DNA from: Acidipila sp.
GTDB lineage: Bacteria > Acidobacteriota > Terriglobia > Acidiferrales > UBA7541
Direction of reading: 5' to 3'
DNA: 40,379 nt
NCBI GenBank assembly: GCA_010365215.1
Contig: JAAFGT010000034.1
Span: forward strand, 1-40,379
Position numbers and translations under genes: made by a program. Position 1 is the first letter of the stretch. Every line of letters starts with the position of its first letter. The notes beneath the pieces are model-generated. The model did no database searches. It was given only the letters and a program-made list of their open reading frames with translations, and was not told the DNA's origin. This document shows positions 8,833-17,062 of the stretch, in pieces.

Positions 8833-9705
8833 TCAGGGCTCTTTTAGGGCGCGCGCCACGCGCGGAATCACCGCGCGCAATAGCGCCACAAACTGCGAGT
8901 TGACGCGCGCCGTCGTCTCGAAAACTTCCTCGGCGCTCAAGAGTTGGTCCAGCACTCCAGCCGCCATGTTCGTCGCGCAGGAAATTCCCAATACCCGCAC
9001 GCCCATGTGCCGCGCAACGATCACCTCCGGCACCGTGGACATGCCCACCAGGTCGGCGCCCGCCGTTCGGAAAAAACGAATCTCCGCAGGAGTCTCGTAA
9101 CTTGGCCCGGTCACCGCGGCGTATACGCCCTCAAACATACTCAAGCCGAGTTTCTTTCCCTCTTCGAGAGCGGCGGCGCGAAACTGGCGATCGTAAGCGC
9201 GGCTCATGTCCGGGAACATTACGCCCCAGCGCTCGTCATGTGCTCCGATCAAGGGATTGGTCCCCTGAAAATTAATGTGGTCGCGCAAAACCACCAGCGC
9301 TCCCTGCTGGAAATCGGTGTTGATCGCCCCGGCGGCGTTGGTCAGGATAACGGCCTTCACGCCCATCCGGGCGAGAACGCGCATGGGAAAGGTCACCTGC
9401 TGCATGGTGTAGCCTTCATAAAAATGCACGCGGCCTTGCATGGCCACCACGGGAATCCCTTCGACCATGCCGATCACCAGCCGTCCGGCATGCTGCAATG
9501 CAGTCGAACTCGGGAAGTCCGGGATTTTCTTGTAATCAATACGCGTGGCGCTGCCGAATTCATCCGCAAACGCGCCCAGGCCCGAGCCCAGCACCAGGGC
9601 GATCTGTGGCCGCAGCTTGGTTTTGGAACGAATAAACTTCGCCGCGCGTTCCGCCCGCGCAAAGATATCCGCGCCGCCGGTTTTCTCTTTTGCCGCGCGC
9701 TTCAC
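8833..9705 (-). CDS. punA: Purine nucleoside phosphorylase (trimeric PNP family)
   Basis: Splits purine nucleosides with phosphate into free base and ribose-1-phosphate. The 290-residue product matches the trimeric PNP type: LVLGSGLGAF (phosphate loop), MQGRVHFYEGY, LTNAAGAIN, GPSYETPAEIRFF, VGMSTVPEVIVARHMG, and an Asn in SCATNMAAG at the base-binding position. The start is a GTG at 9705 that overlaps the transporter stop in GTGA, so translation is coupled to the transporter. The first 25 residues are Lys/Ala-rich and probably flexible. Confidence 0.93.
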   Translation of the reverse strand: MKRAAKEKTGGADIFARAERAAKFIRSKTKLRPQIALVLGSGLGAFADEFGSATRIDYKKIPDFPSSTALQHAGRLVIGMVEGIPVVAMQGRVHFYEGYTMQQVTFPMRVLARMGVKAVILTNAAGAINTDFQQGALVVLRDHINFQGTNPLIGAHDERWGVMFPDMSRAYDRQFRAAALEEGKKLGLSMFEGVYAAVTGPSYETPAEIRFFRTAGADLVGMSTVPEVIVARHMGVRVLGISCATNMAAGVLDQLLSAEEVFETTARVNSQFVALLRAVIPRVARALKEP

Positions 9706-10946
9706 AGCAGCACGCTCACAATCGCTGCCGACATCAGATTGGCCATCGTTCCCGCAAGCATCGCCCGAAAACCAAGCCGAGCCAATTCATCGCGCTTGTT
9801 GGGCGCCAGCGCGCTGATCCCGCCGATCTGAATTACGATCGAACCGAAATTTGCGAACCCGCACAGCGCAAAAGTGGAAATCGTAAATGTTCGCGGATCG
9901 ATTTGCCCTTTCACCGCGCCAAGCTTTGTAAAGGCGACGAATTCGTTGATCACCATCCGCGTGCCCAGAAGATTTCCCACAAACGCCGAATCTTTCCACG
10001 GGATGCCGATCAGCCACGCCACCGGCCGGAAGACCACTCCAAAGACCGTCTCCAGGCTGTCCGGGAACCACCACATCACCGTGCCCGCCAGATGGTTGTG
10101 GATGCTGCCCATCACGCCGTTGATCATCGCCACAAAAGCCAAAAAAGCGATCAGCATCGCGGCAATGTTAAGGCATAAATAAAGGCCGTCCGTAGTCCCC
10201 TTGGCCAGCGCGCCCAGCACGTTTGCGGATCTCTCGGACTCGTCTTCGTGCATCTCCACGCGCCCGGCAGTCACCGGCACTTCGGTTTCGGGGACCAGCA
10301 TTTTCGCCACCAGAATCGTCCCCGGCGCGGTCATGATCACGGCCGTCAGCAGGTGGCGCGCGTCGATGCCATAAAGAATATAGGCGCCCATGATTCCGCC
10401 GGACACGTGCGCAAACCCGCAGGTCATCACCGTCATCAGCTCGGAGCGCGTCAGCAGCGGCAGGTACGGCCGTATGGTCAGAGGCGCTTCCGTCTGGCCC
10501 ATAAAAATACTTGCCGCTACATTCAACGATTCCGCGCCGCTGGTGCCCATCAACCGGGTCATCACTCGCGCCGCCTGGCGAATGATGAACTGCATAATTC
10601 CGAGGTGGTAGAGCACCGCAAAAAATCCCGCGATAAAAATAATCGTGGGCAGCACCTGAAACGCGAAGATCAAACCCAGCGGCGAATCCTTACGGCCCAG
10701 CGGACCAAACACAATCGTGGACCCCGCATACGAAAACTCCAGGAATTTTTTTACCGCATCGCCGGCCGCGGCCAGGATTCTCACGCCCAGCGGAAACTTC
10801 AGCACAAATAGCGCCAGCAGAATCTGCAGGCCCAGTCCCCAAGCCACCGTCTTCGCACGGATGGCCCGGCGGTTGGTGGAAAACACGTACGCCAGGCACA
10901 CCATCGTCAGCAGGCCCAGCACACCGGTGAAACGCCCCATGCGCAT
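9702..10946 (-). CDS. nupC: Concentrative nucleoside transporter (NupC/CNT family)
   Basis: An inner-membrane nucleoside symporter driven by protons or sodium. The 414-residue product is hydrophobic throughout, with about eight to ten helices. It has CNT hallmarks: LPTIIFIAGFFAVLYHLG, SLNVAASIFMGQTEAPL (substrate-binding hairpin region) and the C-terminal FVGNLLGTRMVINEFVAF (unwound helix with the conserved Asn/Glu). It sits between the pyrimidine phosphorylase and purine phosphorylase genes and overlaps the latter by four bases, so uptake and phosphorolysis are probably co-expressed. The gap to the upstream gene (10947-11143) contains a dispersed repeat fragment, and this is the one loose joint in the cluster. 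Confidence 0.93.
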   Translation of the reverse strand: MRMGRFTGVLGLLTMVCLAYVFSTNRRAIRAKTVAWGLGLQILLALFVLKFPLGVRILAAAGDAVKKFLEFSYAGSTIVFGPLGRKDSPLGLIFAFQVLPTIIFIAGFFAVLYHLGIMQFIIRQAARVMTRLMGTSGAESLNVAASIFMGQTEAPLTIRPYLPLLTRSELMTVMTCGFAHVSGGIMGAYILYGIDARHLLTAVIMTAPGTILVAKMLVPETEVPVTAGRVEMHEDESERSANVLGALAKGTTDGLYLCLNIAAMLIAFLAFVAMINGVMGSIHNHLAGTVMWWFPDSLETVFGVVFRPVAWLIGIPWKDSAFVGNLLGTRMVINEFVAFTKLGAVKGQIDPRTFTISTFALCGFANFGSIVIQIGGISALAPNKRDELARLGFRAMLAGTMANLMSAAIVSVLL

Positions 10947-11080
10947 CCCCCTGGAGATCAGACGCCCTTGCGGCGGGTTTATGCACCCATCCGAAAATCA
11001 ATCGCCGCAATCAAAGCCGCCGCGGCCCGGCCTGAAAGTGCCAGCGCAGTGTAATGCGGAATGCGCTTCAACTGCCACCT

Positions 11081-11130
11081 GTCATTCCGCCCGCCTCAGG
11101 CTCGTCGAAGGGAGCGTAGCGAGGAATCTG
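11081..11130. repeat. Dispersed repeat fragment (GTCATTCCG...GCGAGGAATCTG type)
   Basis: GTCATTCCG at one end and GTAGCGAGGAATCTG at the other match a non-coding repeat that recurs between genes in many bacterial genomes. A shorter, degraded copy is at 16240-16265. It lies between the pyrimidine phosphorylase stop and the transporter start. Confidence 0.5.
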
Positions 11131-11143
11131 TTTTATCCTGCCG

Positions 11144-12490
11144 TCACGACCCCTTCCCTTCCTCCGCCCCAATCACGCGCTGAATCAATTCGCGCCCAGC
11201 CACCGCGGCGGCGGAAGCATTCTCAATTCGGTAGCTCTTTTCAAGCAACGCCCGCGCCGCCTCAAGCCGCGCCTTCGAATTGTAGTGAATGGTGCACAGC
11301 GGCTCTCCCGCCTCCACGCTGTCACCTACTTTTTTGTGAAGCACCAGCCCAACGGCCGCATCGATCGCGTCGTCTTTTTTCTCGCGTCCGCCTCCCAGCA
11401 CGCAACTGGCGAGCCCAATCTGCTCGCAAGCCAACGCCGCGATCCGCCCTGCAGCCGGGCTCAGCACTTCGGCGCGATAGCGCGCCTGCGGCAATCGTTG
11501 CGGATCATCCACCACGTGCTCATCGCCGCCCTGCAATCGCACCATCTCGCGAAACTTGTCGAGCGCGCGGCCGCTAGCAATAATCTCCCCCGCAAGTTTG
11601 CGGCAATTCTCCAGCGCATTCGCGCCGCCACCTCCCAACCCGCCCAGGCGCAGCATCCACGCGGCAAGCTCCACGCACAAATCCTTCAAATCCTCCGCTC
11701 CCTCTCCGCGCATCACCGCGATGCATTCTTCCACTTCCAGCGCGTTACCCACGTTGCGCCCCAACGGCTGATCCATGTCCGTCAGCAAAGCAACCACGCG
11801 CTTGCCCATCAGCCGGCCCGTTTCCACCATCAGCTCGGCGAGAAACGCGGCATCCTCCTCGCGCTTCATAAAGGCCCCGCTGCCGGTCTTGACGTCCAGC
11901 ACCAGCGCGTCCAGGCCCTCGGCCAGTTTCTTGCTCATGATGGACGCGCAGATCAGGTAAGGGCTCTCCACCGTTCCGGTCACGTCGCGCAGCGCGTAGA
12001 GTTTTTTATCCGCAGGCGCGATCTCCGCGGTCTGGCCGATCATCGCGCAACCGCAAGCTTCCAGAACGCGGTGGAAATCTTGCAGCGAAAGCTGCGTCTT
12101 AAATCCTGGAATGGCCTCCAGCTTATCGAGCGTGCCGCCGGTGTGTCCAAGTCCGCGCCCGCTGATCATCGGCACGTACAGCCCGGCCGCGGCCGCCAGC
12201 GGCGCCAGCACCAGTGAAGTCTTGTCGCCAACGCCGCCCGTGGAATGCTTGTCCACCTTGGGCGCTAGCAGCGCGGAAAAATCCAGCCGCTCACCCGAAT
12301 CCAGCATCGCCGCAGTCAGCGCAGCAAGCTCCGCGCGCGTCATCCCGCGCAGCAACACGGCCATCAACCATGCCGAGATCTGATACTCTGGAATTTCGTC
12401 AGCCGTCGCGCCTGAAATCAAAAATCCGATTTCTTCGGCAGTCATTTCCCCGCCATCGCGTTTCTTGCGGATCAGGTCAACGGCTCGCAT
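11144..12490 (-). CDS. deoA: Pyrimidine-nucleoside / thymidine phosphorylase
   Basis: Cleaves thymidine or uridine with phosphate to base and (deoxy)ribose-1-phosphate. From the ATG at 12490 (MRAVDLIRKKRDGGEM) the product has 448 residues, normal for the dimeric family; an ATG 11 codons upstream adds an atypical tail. Signature regions: KVDKHSTGGVGDK (phosphate binding), SGRGLGHTGGTLDKLE (family pattern) and LDVKTGSGAFM. The C-terminal alpha/beta domain (KKVGDSVEAGEPLCTIHYN) is complete. From sequence I cannot separate strict thymidine phosphorylase (deoA) from broad-specificity Pdp. It is the promoter-proximal gene of the salvage cluster. About 300 bases upstream (12491-12793) hold no gene or clear promoter. 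Confidence 0.92.
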   Translation of the reverse strand: MRAVDLIRKKRDGGEMTAEEIGFLISGATADEIPEYQISAWLMAVLLRGMTRAELAALTAAMLDSGERLDFSALLAPKVDKHSTGGVGDKTSLVLAPLAAAAGLYVPMISGRGLGHTGGTLDKLEAIPGFKTQLSLQDFHRVLEACGCAMIGQTAEIAPADKKLYALRDVTGTVESPYLICASIMSKKLAEGLDALVLDVKTGSGAFMKREEDAAFLAELMVETGRLMGKRVVALLTDMDQPLGRNVGNALEVEECIAVMRGEGAEDLKDLCVELAAWMLRLGGLGGGGANALENCRKLAGEIIASGRALDKFREMVRLQGGDEHVVDDPQRLPQARYRAEVLSPAAGRIAALACEQIGLASCVLGGGREKKDDAIDAAVGLVLHKKVGDSVEAGEPLCTIHYNSKARLEAARALLEKSYRIENASAAAVAGRELIQRVIGAEEGKGS

Positions 12491-12793
12491 CGCGCCCGCG
12501 AGTCTACCGCAAAAACCATCCACCGCCGCACCCGCAAGGAGTACAAATCAGAACGCCTGCGCGCAACGCCACACCGCGAACCCAGCGAAGAAGCTGGATT
12601 CATCGGGGGGCCAAGATCGTGTCGTCCGCGGACGAATCGAAGCGAGCAGAGGGATCGGCTTGATCCTGCCAACGGCGCGTAGCCATTCCAGCATGCATTT
12701 GGGAATACACGGAGAGCGGGCGAAATAAAAATCAGGAAGAATGGGGGACGAACAATCGATAACAGCGGTCTAAATGACGAAACTAAGCCAGAA

Positions 12794-13510
12794 TCATGGG
12801 AACTTGAACGGGCTGATTAGATCCTGTTTATTCGAAGCACCGAATGCGCCAAGAGCAATCGCTAAACCTACGGCCAGCGTCGCGGCGCCCAGAATCACTG
12901 CCACGGTAACCCACTGACGATGCGAAAGGCCGGGAGCCGACGCGCCCGCCGCGCGGCGATCATGGTCACGGTCCTGACCTTGATCCGGGTCGGCAGTGTC
13001 CAGACGCATCTCTACGCTTTCGCCTTCTTTCAAAGATACGCTGCGCGAATCATGTGCCGTGCTAAGCAGCAGATGGCCCTTCTGCGCGGTAACCACCACC
13101 AGTTTAGGAGTCCGGAAACCGACCACGCCGATTGCGGCGAGTCCATCCGCCGAACGAAGACTCGCATCCGCTAGGCGCGCCTCGACGGGAAGTTGCTCGG
13201 AAGTTCGAAAGGCAACCCGCCCGCGCAGCAGCTCAAAAGCAATGCCGTTATTATTCTTCACCAGTTGCAGCGTGGTTTCTTCACCAAGGCGCGCCATCGA
13301 GCCGCGCCCGAAACTTAGCGCGGCATCACCGTGCGCGCCGACTTGCACGTAATCTCCGTTAAAAAGCGTAGCGCCAGAGGTAAGTACAACTCCATGTACG
13401 GAGGCTTCCTGGCTTGGCCCGGCGGTTGCCATTGCCGGATTGGTAGCCGGCCATGCAGGGGTAGCGATAAGCGCCACCAAGGCACTCGCGAGCAGTTGAC
13501 GTGCGAACAT
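12794..13510 (-). CDS. Secreted, membrane-anchored FecR-like protein
   Basis: Not a characterised gene. The 238-residue product starts MFARQLLASALVALIATPAWPA, a signal peptide. A beta-rich domain follows (GATLFNGDYVQVGAHGDAAL, GSMARLGEETTLQLV, ELLRGRVAFR) with the pattern of FecR/DUF4880-free FecR domains: Gly-Asp turns, then a stretch about the strength of surface display. Next come a charged spacer rich in Asp/Gln/Arg and a C-terminal membrane helix (VTVAVILGAATLAVGLAIALGAFG). GGAGGAG lies 9 bases before ATG 13510. A longer frame back to 13609 is excluded because it runs through the promoter. No sigma-factor gene is adjacent, so iron regulation is not implied. Monocistronic. Confidence 0.75.
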   Translation of the reverse strand: MFARQLLASALVALIATPAWPATNPAMATAGPSQEASVHGVVLTSGATLFNGDYVQVGAHGDAALSFGRGSMARLGEETTLQLVKNNNGIAFELLRGRVAFRTSEQLPVEARLADASLRSADGLAAIGVVGFRTPKLVVVTAQKGHLLLSTAHDSRSVSLKEGESVEMRLDTADPDQGQDRDHDRRAAGASAPGLSHRQWVTVAVILGAATLAVGLAIALGAFGASNKQDLISPFKFP

Positions 13511-13580
13511 TCCTGTTAGCTCCTCCAAACATCCCCGGGTGCCGGACAAGGCACTCAGGTCACTACTGCTTCCACTACAA

Positions 13581-13609
13581 ATCCTATTCGCTGCCCCGGT
13601 GATTGTCAA
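13581..13609 (-). promoter_or_regulatory. Sigma-70-type promoter of the FecR-like gene
   Basis: On the minus strand TTGACA (13609-13604), a 17-base spacer and TAGGAT (13586-13581) form a strong promoter. Transcription from about 13574 would give a leader of about 65 bases before ATG 13510. The leader has a small hairpin (GTGCC/GGCAC) and ends in GGAGGAG. Confidence 0.65.
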
Positions 13610-13689
13610 TACATCGCGACGCTAAATTTCGAGGCCGCCATGTTCTTTTCAGCACACCATCCGCTGGGTTTTCAAAGGAATACGCGCGC

Positions 13690-14592
13690 TTACTGCTTTT
13701 CGTGCAATACCGTGCGCAGCGCCCCCTCCAGCTCCGGCGCTAGAAAACGATAACCGCTCGCCTCCAGCCGCCGCGGCACCACTCGCTGGCTCGAAAGCAG
13801 CAGCGCGTCGGCCATTTCTCCGAATGCCGCACGCGCCACAAACGACGGCAGCGGCAGGATCGCCGGCCGGTGGAGAGCGTGGCCAAGCACGCGAGTGAAC
13901 TCAGAATTGCGCACGGGATTCGGAGTCACGGCATTCACCGGCCCGCGCAACCCGGCGTTCTCGATGCCGTGGCGAATGCAGCCCACCGCATCCTCTAACG
14001 TTAGCCAGGACATCCACTGCTTTCCCGATCCGATTTTCCCTCCGAGGCCGAACTTAAAGGGCGGGAGCATTTTTGCCAGCGCGCCGCCTTGTGCTGCCAG
14101 AATAATGCCGAAGCGCAGCATCACTGTGCGGATGTGCAATTTCTCCGCGCCCGCTGCCGCGCCTTCCCAGTCTCGCGCCAGCAGGGAGAGAAAGTCGCTG
14201 CCGGGCGGGCTTTCTTCTGTCAGCGATTCTTCGCCGCGATCGCCGTAATAGCCTATCGCCGACGCGCAGACCAACACCTTTGGCGGCGTCTTCAGGCGCG
14301 CGAGCCCGGCTACCAAATGCTCGGTTGCTTCCACGCGGCTGGAACGCAGCACCTGTTTGCGTTCCGCGTTCCATCGGCCGTCGGCGATACTGGCTCCGGC
14401 CAGATGCACCACGCAATCAGTGCCCTCCGCGCCTAGATCTAGCGCGCCCGCGCTGGGATCCCAATGCAGATCTCCCGAGCGCACCTCTCCCCCGGGCCGG
14501 ACCAGACGAGTGATCTCATGCCGGTCGCGCCGCAAACTTTCCGCAAGCGCCGTCCCCACCAGCCCAGTGGCGCCGGAAATCAGAAACTTCAT
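13690..14592 (-). CDS. TIGR01777-family NAD(P)-dependent epimerase/reductase (YfcH-like)
   Basis: A short-chain dehydrogenase of the extended type, also known as the YfcH or cell-division-inhibitor-like (SulA-annotated) family; true substrate unknown. The 300-residue product begins MKFLISGATGLVGTALAESL, the GxxGxxG dinucleotide fold. It continues with VVHLAGASIADGRW, the active-site region SAIGYYGDRGEESLTE (Ser and YxxxR variant), and WMSWLTLEDAVGCI. The C-terminal DUF1731 region is present (NAVTPNPVRNSEFTRVLG, PSFVARAAFGEMADALLLSSQRVVPRRL). GGAGG lies 9 bases before the ATG. Annotation as SulA in databases would be misleading. Stands alone. Confidence 0.92.
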   Translation of the reverse strand: MKFLISGATGLVGTALAESLRRDRHEITRLVRPGGEVRSGDLHWDPSAGALDLGAEGTDCVVHLAGASIADGRWNAERKQVLRSSRVEATEHLVAGLARLKTPPKVLVCASAIGYYGDRGEESLTEESPPGSDFLSLLARDWEGAAAGAEKLHIRTVMLRFGIILAAQGGALAKMLPPFKFGLGGKIGSGKQWMSWLTLEDAVGCIRHGIENAGLRGPVNAVTPNPVRNSEFTRVLGHALHRPAILPLPSFVARAAFGEMADALLLSSQRVVPRRLEASGYRFLAPELEGALRTVLHEKQ

Positions 14593-14904
14593 CTAATTAT
14601 TCCTCCGAGTCGATATCCATTCCGCCCATCGTTATCGATTCTCACGGCTCGGCGGATCGTACCTGGGCGCACTAAGCCGTTGCGCCGCACTTCACAGAAA
14701 ACCTTTCCTTCTGACGCTACCTCCGCTTCCTCCACCGGTCAACCTCGCACGAAACTCATCGGCAGGCCCCATCGCACAGCCGCGCGCTCGAGTGCGTCAG
14801 GGACATCGGCTTCAGCGGTTTTGAAGAATTCGCGATGTACATCTTACGCACAGGGCGCGCGACACGTGCGCTTCGCGCATTCCACGGCGGAAGAAATGAA
14901 TAGC

Positions 14905-16041
14905 CTACGTAGGAGCAGAAAGTATCTTTTCCAGAATTTCCGGTATCTCAAACACGGCGCGATTTTCGAGCCGGGCCTCATTCTCGCGGAAACGCGCTAG
15001 AACACCCGGGCGCAGACTTTCCTCCACTGCCGCGGCGATCCCGCGAAAATTCTTCAGGACAATGCCGATCTGCTGCTCGCGCACCCACGCGGCATTGAAA
15101 CGCTCCTGCACCAGCGTCCAGGCGTTGCACTCCACAATCACCGGCAATCGCATGGCGATCGCTTCGCTCAGGCTGCCCGGCCCGGGTTTGCCGATGAAAA
15201 AATCCGCCAGATGCATAAAGTAGGGAATCTCTTTCGTAAATCCTTCAACGAAGATCGGCATGCGAATCTTTTTCTCACGCAGCGTCCGGGCCAGCTTGGC
15301 ATTTCTTCCACAGATCAGGATGAGCTGCAGGTCGAGGCCCGAGCGGTCAAGTCTCTCGACAATCGTCTTCATGACTCGCGAGCCATGCCCCCCAAAGAGT
15401 ACCAGTGCGGTAGGGCGTTCGGCGCCAAGTCCCAGCCGCTGCCGCTCTACAGCGCGGTCTGCGATAACAGCCTCGTAAAACCGTGGGTGCAGAATCATCC
15501 CTGAAGTGCGAAAAACATGTCCTTGATCGTGTCCCAGCGCGTGGGCCTGTTCTACGGCGCGCTGCGTTCCGCAGATGAAATACTGCGGCTGCCGCTCCAT
15601 CCAGAAGTGCGGCGGATAGTCGGCCAGGTCGGTGAGTATGGTCACGTAGGGCCGCCCCGGATACGCACGCGCGAAACTCTCGCCTAGCACGCGATTCATG
15701 TTGGGCACCAGCGACACCACCATGTCTGGTTCGCGTGCGCGCCAGTATTTTTCCAGCAGGCCTACACCGGAGGAGTGCAGACCCCGCGTAATGGCATGCA
15801 GGATTTTCAACGCCGCCCCGCTGCCTAGCGTGGCGCCACTCTTCAGCATGCCATTGTAAAAATCTTCCGTAGGCACGCCGGTAAGCTTGCGTATCAGGTC
15901 GAGAGGCGCGAGAACGTCCTGAAGATTGACCGGGCGGATTTCCCACGGGCGTACCTGCTTTTCAATGACCATGGCCAGCGCCGTGGCTGCGGCGCGGTGC
16001 CCGCCGCCGGCGTCGAAGTAAACCAGATCGAGGCGCTTCAT
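14905..16041 (-). CDS. GT28-type glycosyltransferase (MGDG synthase / diacylglycerol glucosyltransferase-like)
   Basis: Related to MurG, MGDG synthases and processive diacylglycerol glucosyltransferases, which add sugars from UDP- or GDP-donors to lipids at the cytoplasmic membrane. The 378-residue product opens LDLVYFDAGGGHRAAATAL, the N-terminal acceptor-domain signature. The donor domain has TALVLFGGHGSRVM, LILICGRNAKLA, FVEGFTKEIPYFMHLADFFIGKPGPGS (the GKPGG-like loop) and LPVIVECNAW. No membrane helix; association would be peripheral. A glycolipid product is inferred from family only. The 312 bases downstream (14593-14904) up to the epimerase start hold nothing I can identify. Confidence 0.85.
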   Translation of the reverse strand: MKRLDLVYFDAGGGHRAAATALAMVIEKQVRPWEIRPVNLQDVLAPLDLIRKLTGVPTEDFYNGMLKSGATLGSGAALKILHAITRGLHSSGVGLLEKYWRAREPDMVVSLVPNMNRVLGESFARAYPGRPYVTILTDLADYPPHFWMERQPQYFICGTQRAVEQAHALGHDQGHVFRTSGMILHPRFYEAVIADRAVERQRLGLGAERPTALVLFGGHGSRVMKTIVERLDRSGLDLQLILICGRNAKLARTLREKKIRMPIFVEGFTKEIPYFMHLADFFIGKPGPGSLSEAIAMRLPVIVECNAWTLVQERFNAAWVREQQIGIVLKNFRGIAAAVEESLRPGVLARFRENEARLENRAVFEIPEILEKILSAPT

Positions 16042-16239
16042 TTCCGCGGATCCTTCCTGCTCGAAATCTCGGTCGGCGCAACCTCAGATTTGGGCTCACT
16101 CCGCAATTGCGCGGGCTGGTCATATTACTTCATCCGGCGGTAACGTCGCTCGTGCAACTGAGCCGAATTGACGGCGAGCATCCTGGCGGCGCTAGGAGAA
16201 GTCGCAGCGTCTGAGTCGCGAGAATGCGGCCATTTGTTC

Positions 16240-16265
16240 GTCATTCCGAGCGCTGCGAGAATCCC
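16240..16265. repeat. Short copy of the dispersed GTCATTCCG repeat
   Basis: GTCATTCCGAGCGCTGCGAG followed by AATC is a second, shorter relative of the repeat at 11081-11130. It lies between the glycosyltransferase start and the MoaD-MoaE gene. The rest of 16042-16306 shows no gene. Confidence 0.45.
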
Positions 16266-16342
16266 GCTTTCTATTTCCGTCCGGACTTGGGCCGCGCAAG
16301 CGCGCGGTGACAACCTGCCTCCGCAAAGCTAGAATGGCTGTC

Positions 16343-17062
16343 ATGCGTATAAGCGTGATGTTTTTCGGGAGGCTGAAAGAAATTGTCGGCCGTGCCGAGG
16401 ATCATGTCGAAATTCCGGATGGAGCTGTGGTCGAAGATATTTTCGCCCGCTTCGGCCAGCAGTATCCCGGCCTCATCGATTTTCGCAGCTCCGCAGTTGC
16501 TTCGGTGAACCAAGAATTTTCCGATTGGTCGGCAGTGCTCAAATCCGGCGATGAGGTGGCATTTCTTCCGCCGGTCAGCGGCGGTACCCATCCATCTGCA
16601 ATGGCCGGCGATCTTTTCGAATTGGTGCGCGCGGCCATTCGCTCCGAGCCGCTCGTCGCTCGAGTCAAGCAGGCGCACGATGGCGCCGTGGTCACCTTCG
16701 ATGGGATCGTGCGCAATCATTCCAGCGGCCGCCAAACGCTCTATCTCGACTACGAAGGCTATGAGCCGATGGCCTTAGAAAAAATGCGCGCCATAGGCGC
16801 GGCCATACGCGCGCGGTTTGCAATTGACCGCATAGCGATGGTCCATCGTTTGGGCCGCCTGGAAATCGGCGAAACGTCCGTGTTCATCGCCGTCAGCGCC
16901 GCGCACCGCGCCGTTGCTTTCGACGCCTGCCGGTTCGCCATCGACACGCTCAAGCGTTCCGTGCCCATCTGGAAAAAAGAGCATTTCGCCGATGGCGCCG
17001 TTTGGGCGGATGGCGAAACCGCCCAACCGATTCCGCGTCCCCCCGCATCAACTATGGAATGA
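16343..17062 (+). CDS. moaDE: MoaD-MoaE fusion: molybdopterin synthase
   Basis: Molybdopterin synthase converts cPMP to molybdopterin, with MoaD as thiocarboxylate sulfur donor and MoaE as catalytic subunit. Here both are one 239-residue chain. Residues 1-81 are MoaD (MRISVMFFGRLKEIVG, ending in FLPPVSGG). MoaE follows from about residue 89 (AGDLFELVRAAI, GAVVTFDGIVRNHSSGR, LDYEGYEPMALEKM, VHRLGRLEIGE) with the active-site lysines in VPIWKKEHFADG. The Gly-Gly at 80-81, which must be a free C-terminus for sulfur loading, is internal. By analogy with mycobacterial MoaX, proteolytic cleavage after Gly-Gly is expected. The start could be ATG 16334; no Shine-Dalgarno is obvious. The stop overlaps the next start (ATGA). 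No other mo-cofactor genes are in the window. Confidence 0.93.
   Translation: MRISVMFFGRLKEIVGRAEDHVEIPDGAVVEDIFARFGQQYPGLIDFRSSAVASVNQEFSDWSAVLKSGDEVAFLPPVSGGTHPSAMAGDLFELVRAAIRSEPLVARVKQAHDGAVVTFDGIVRNHSSGRQTLYLDYEGYEPMALEKMRAIGAAIRARFAIDRIAMVHRLGRLEIGETSVFIAVSAAHRAVAFDACRFAIDTLKRSVPIWKKEHFADGAVWADGETAQPIPRPPASTME

Noticed and set aside
13510-13580. Cyclic di-GMP or other riboswitch in the FecR-like gene leader
   Set aside because: The leader is only about 65 bases with one 5-bp hairpin and lacks the conserved GEMM core or any other class I know.
13690-14592. SOS cell-division inhibitor SulA
   Set aside because: TIGR01777 proteins are sometimes labelled SulA, but this is an NAD(P)-binding epimerase/reductase with no similarity to the E. 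coli division inhibitor.
16125-16313. Minus-strand 62-codon frame upstream of moaDE
   Set aside because: Its middle (ESGILAALGMT) is the translation of the dispersed GTCATTCCG repeat, a familiar spurious ORF.
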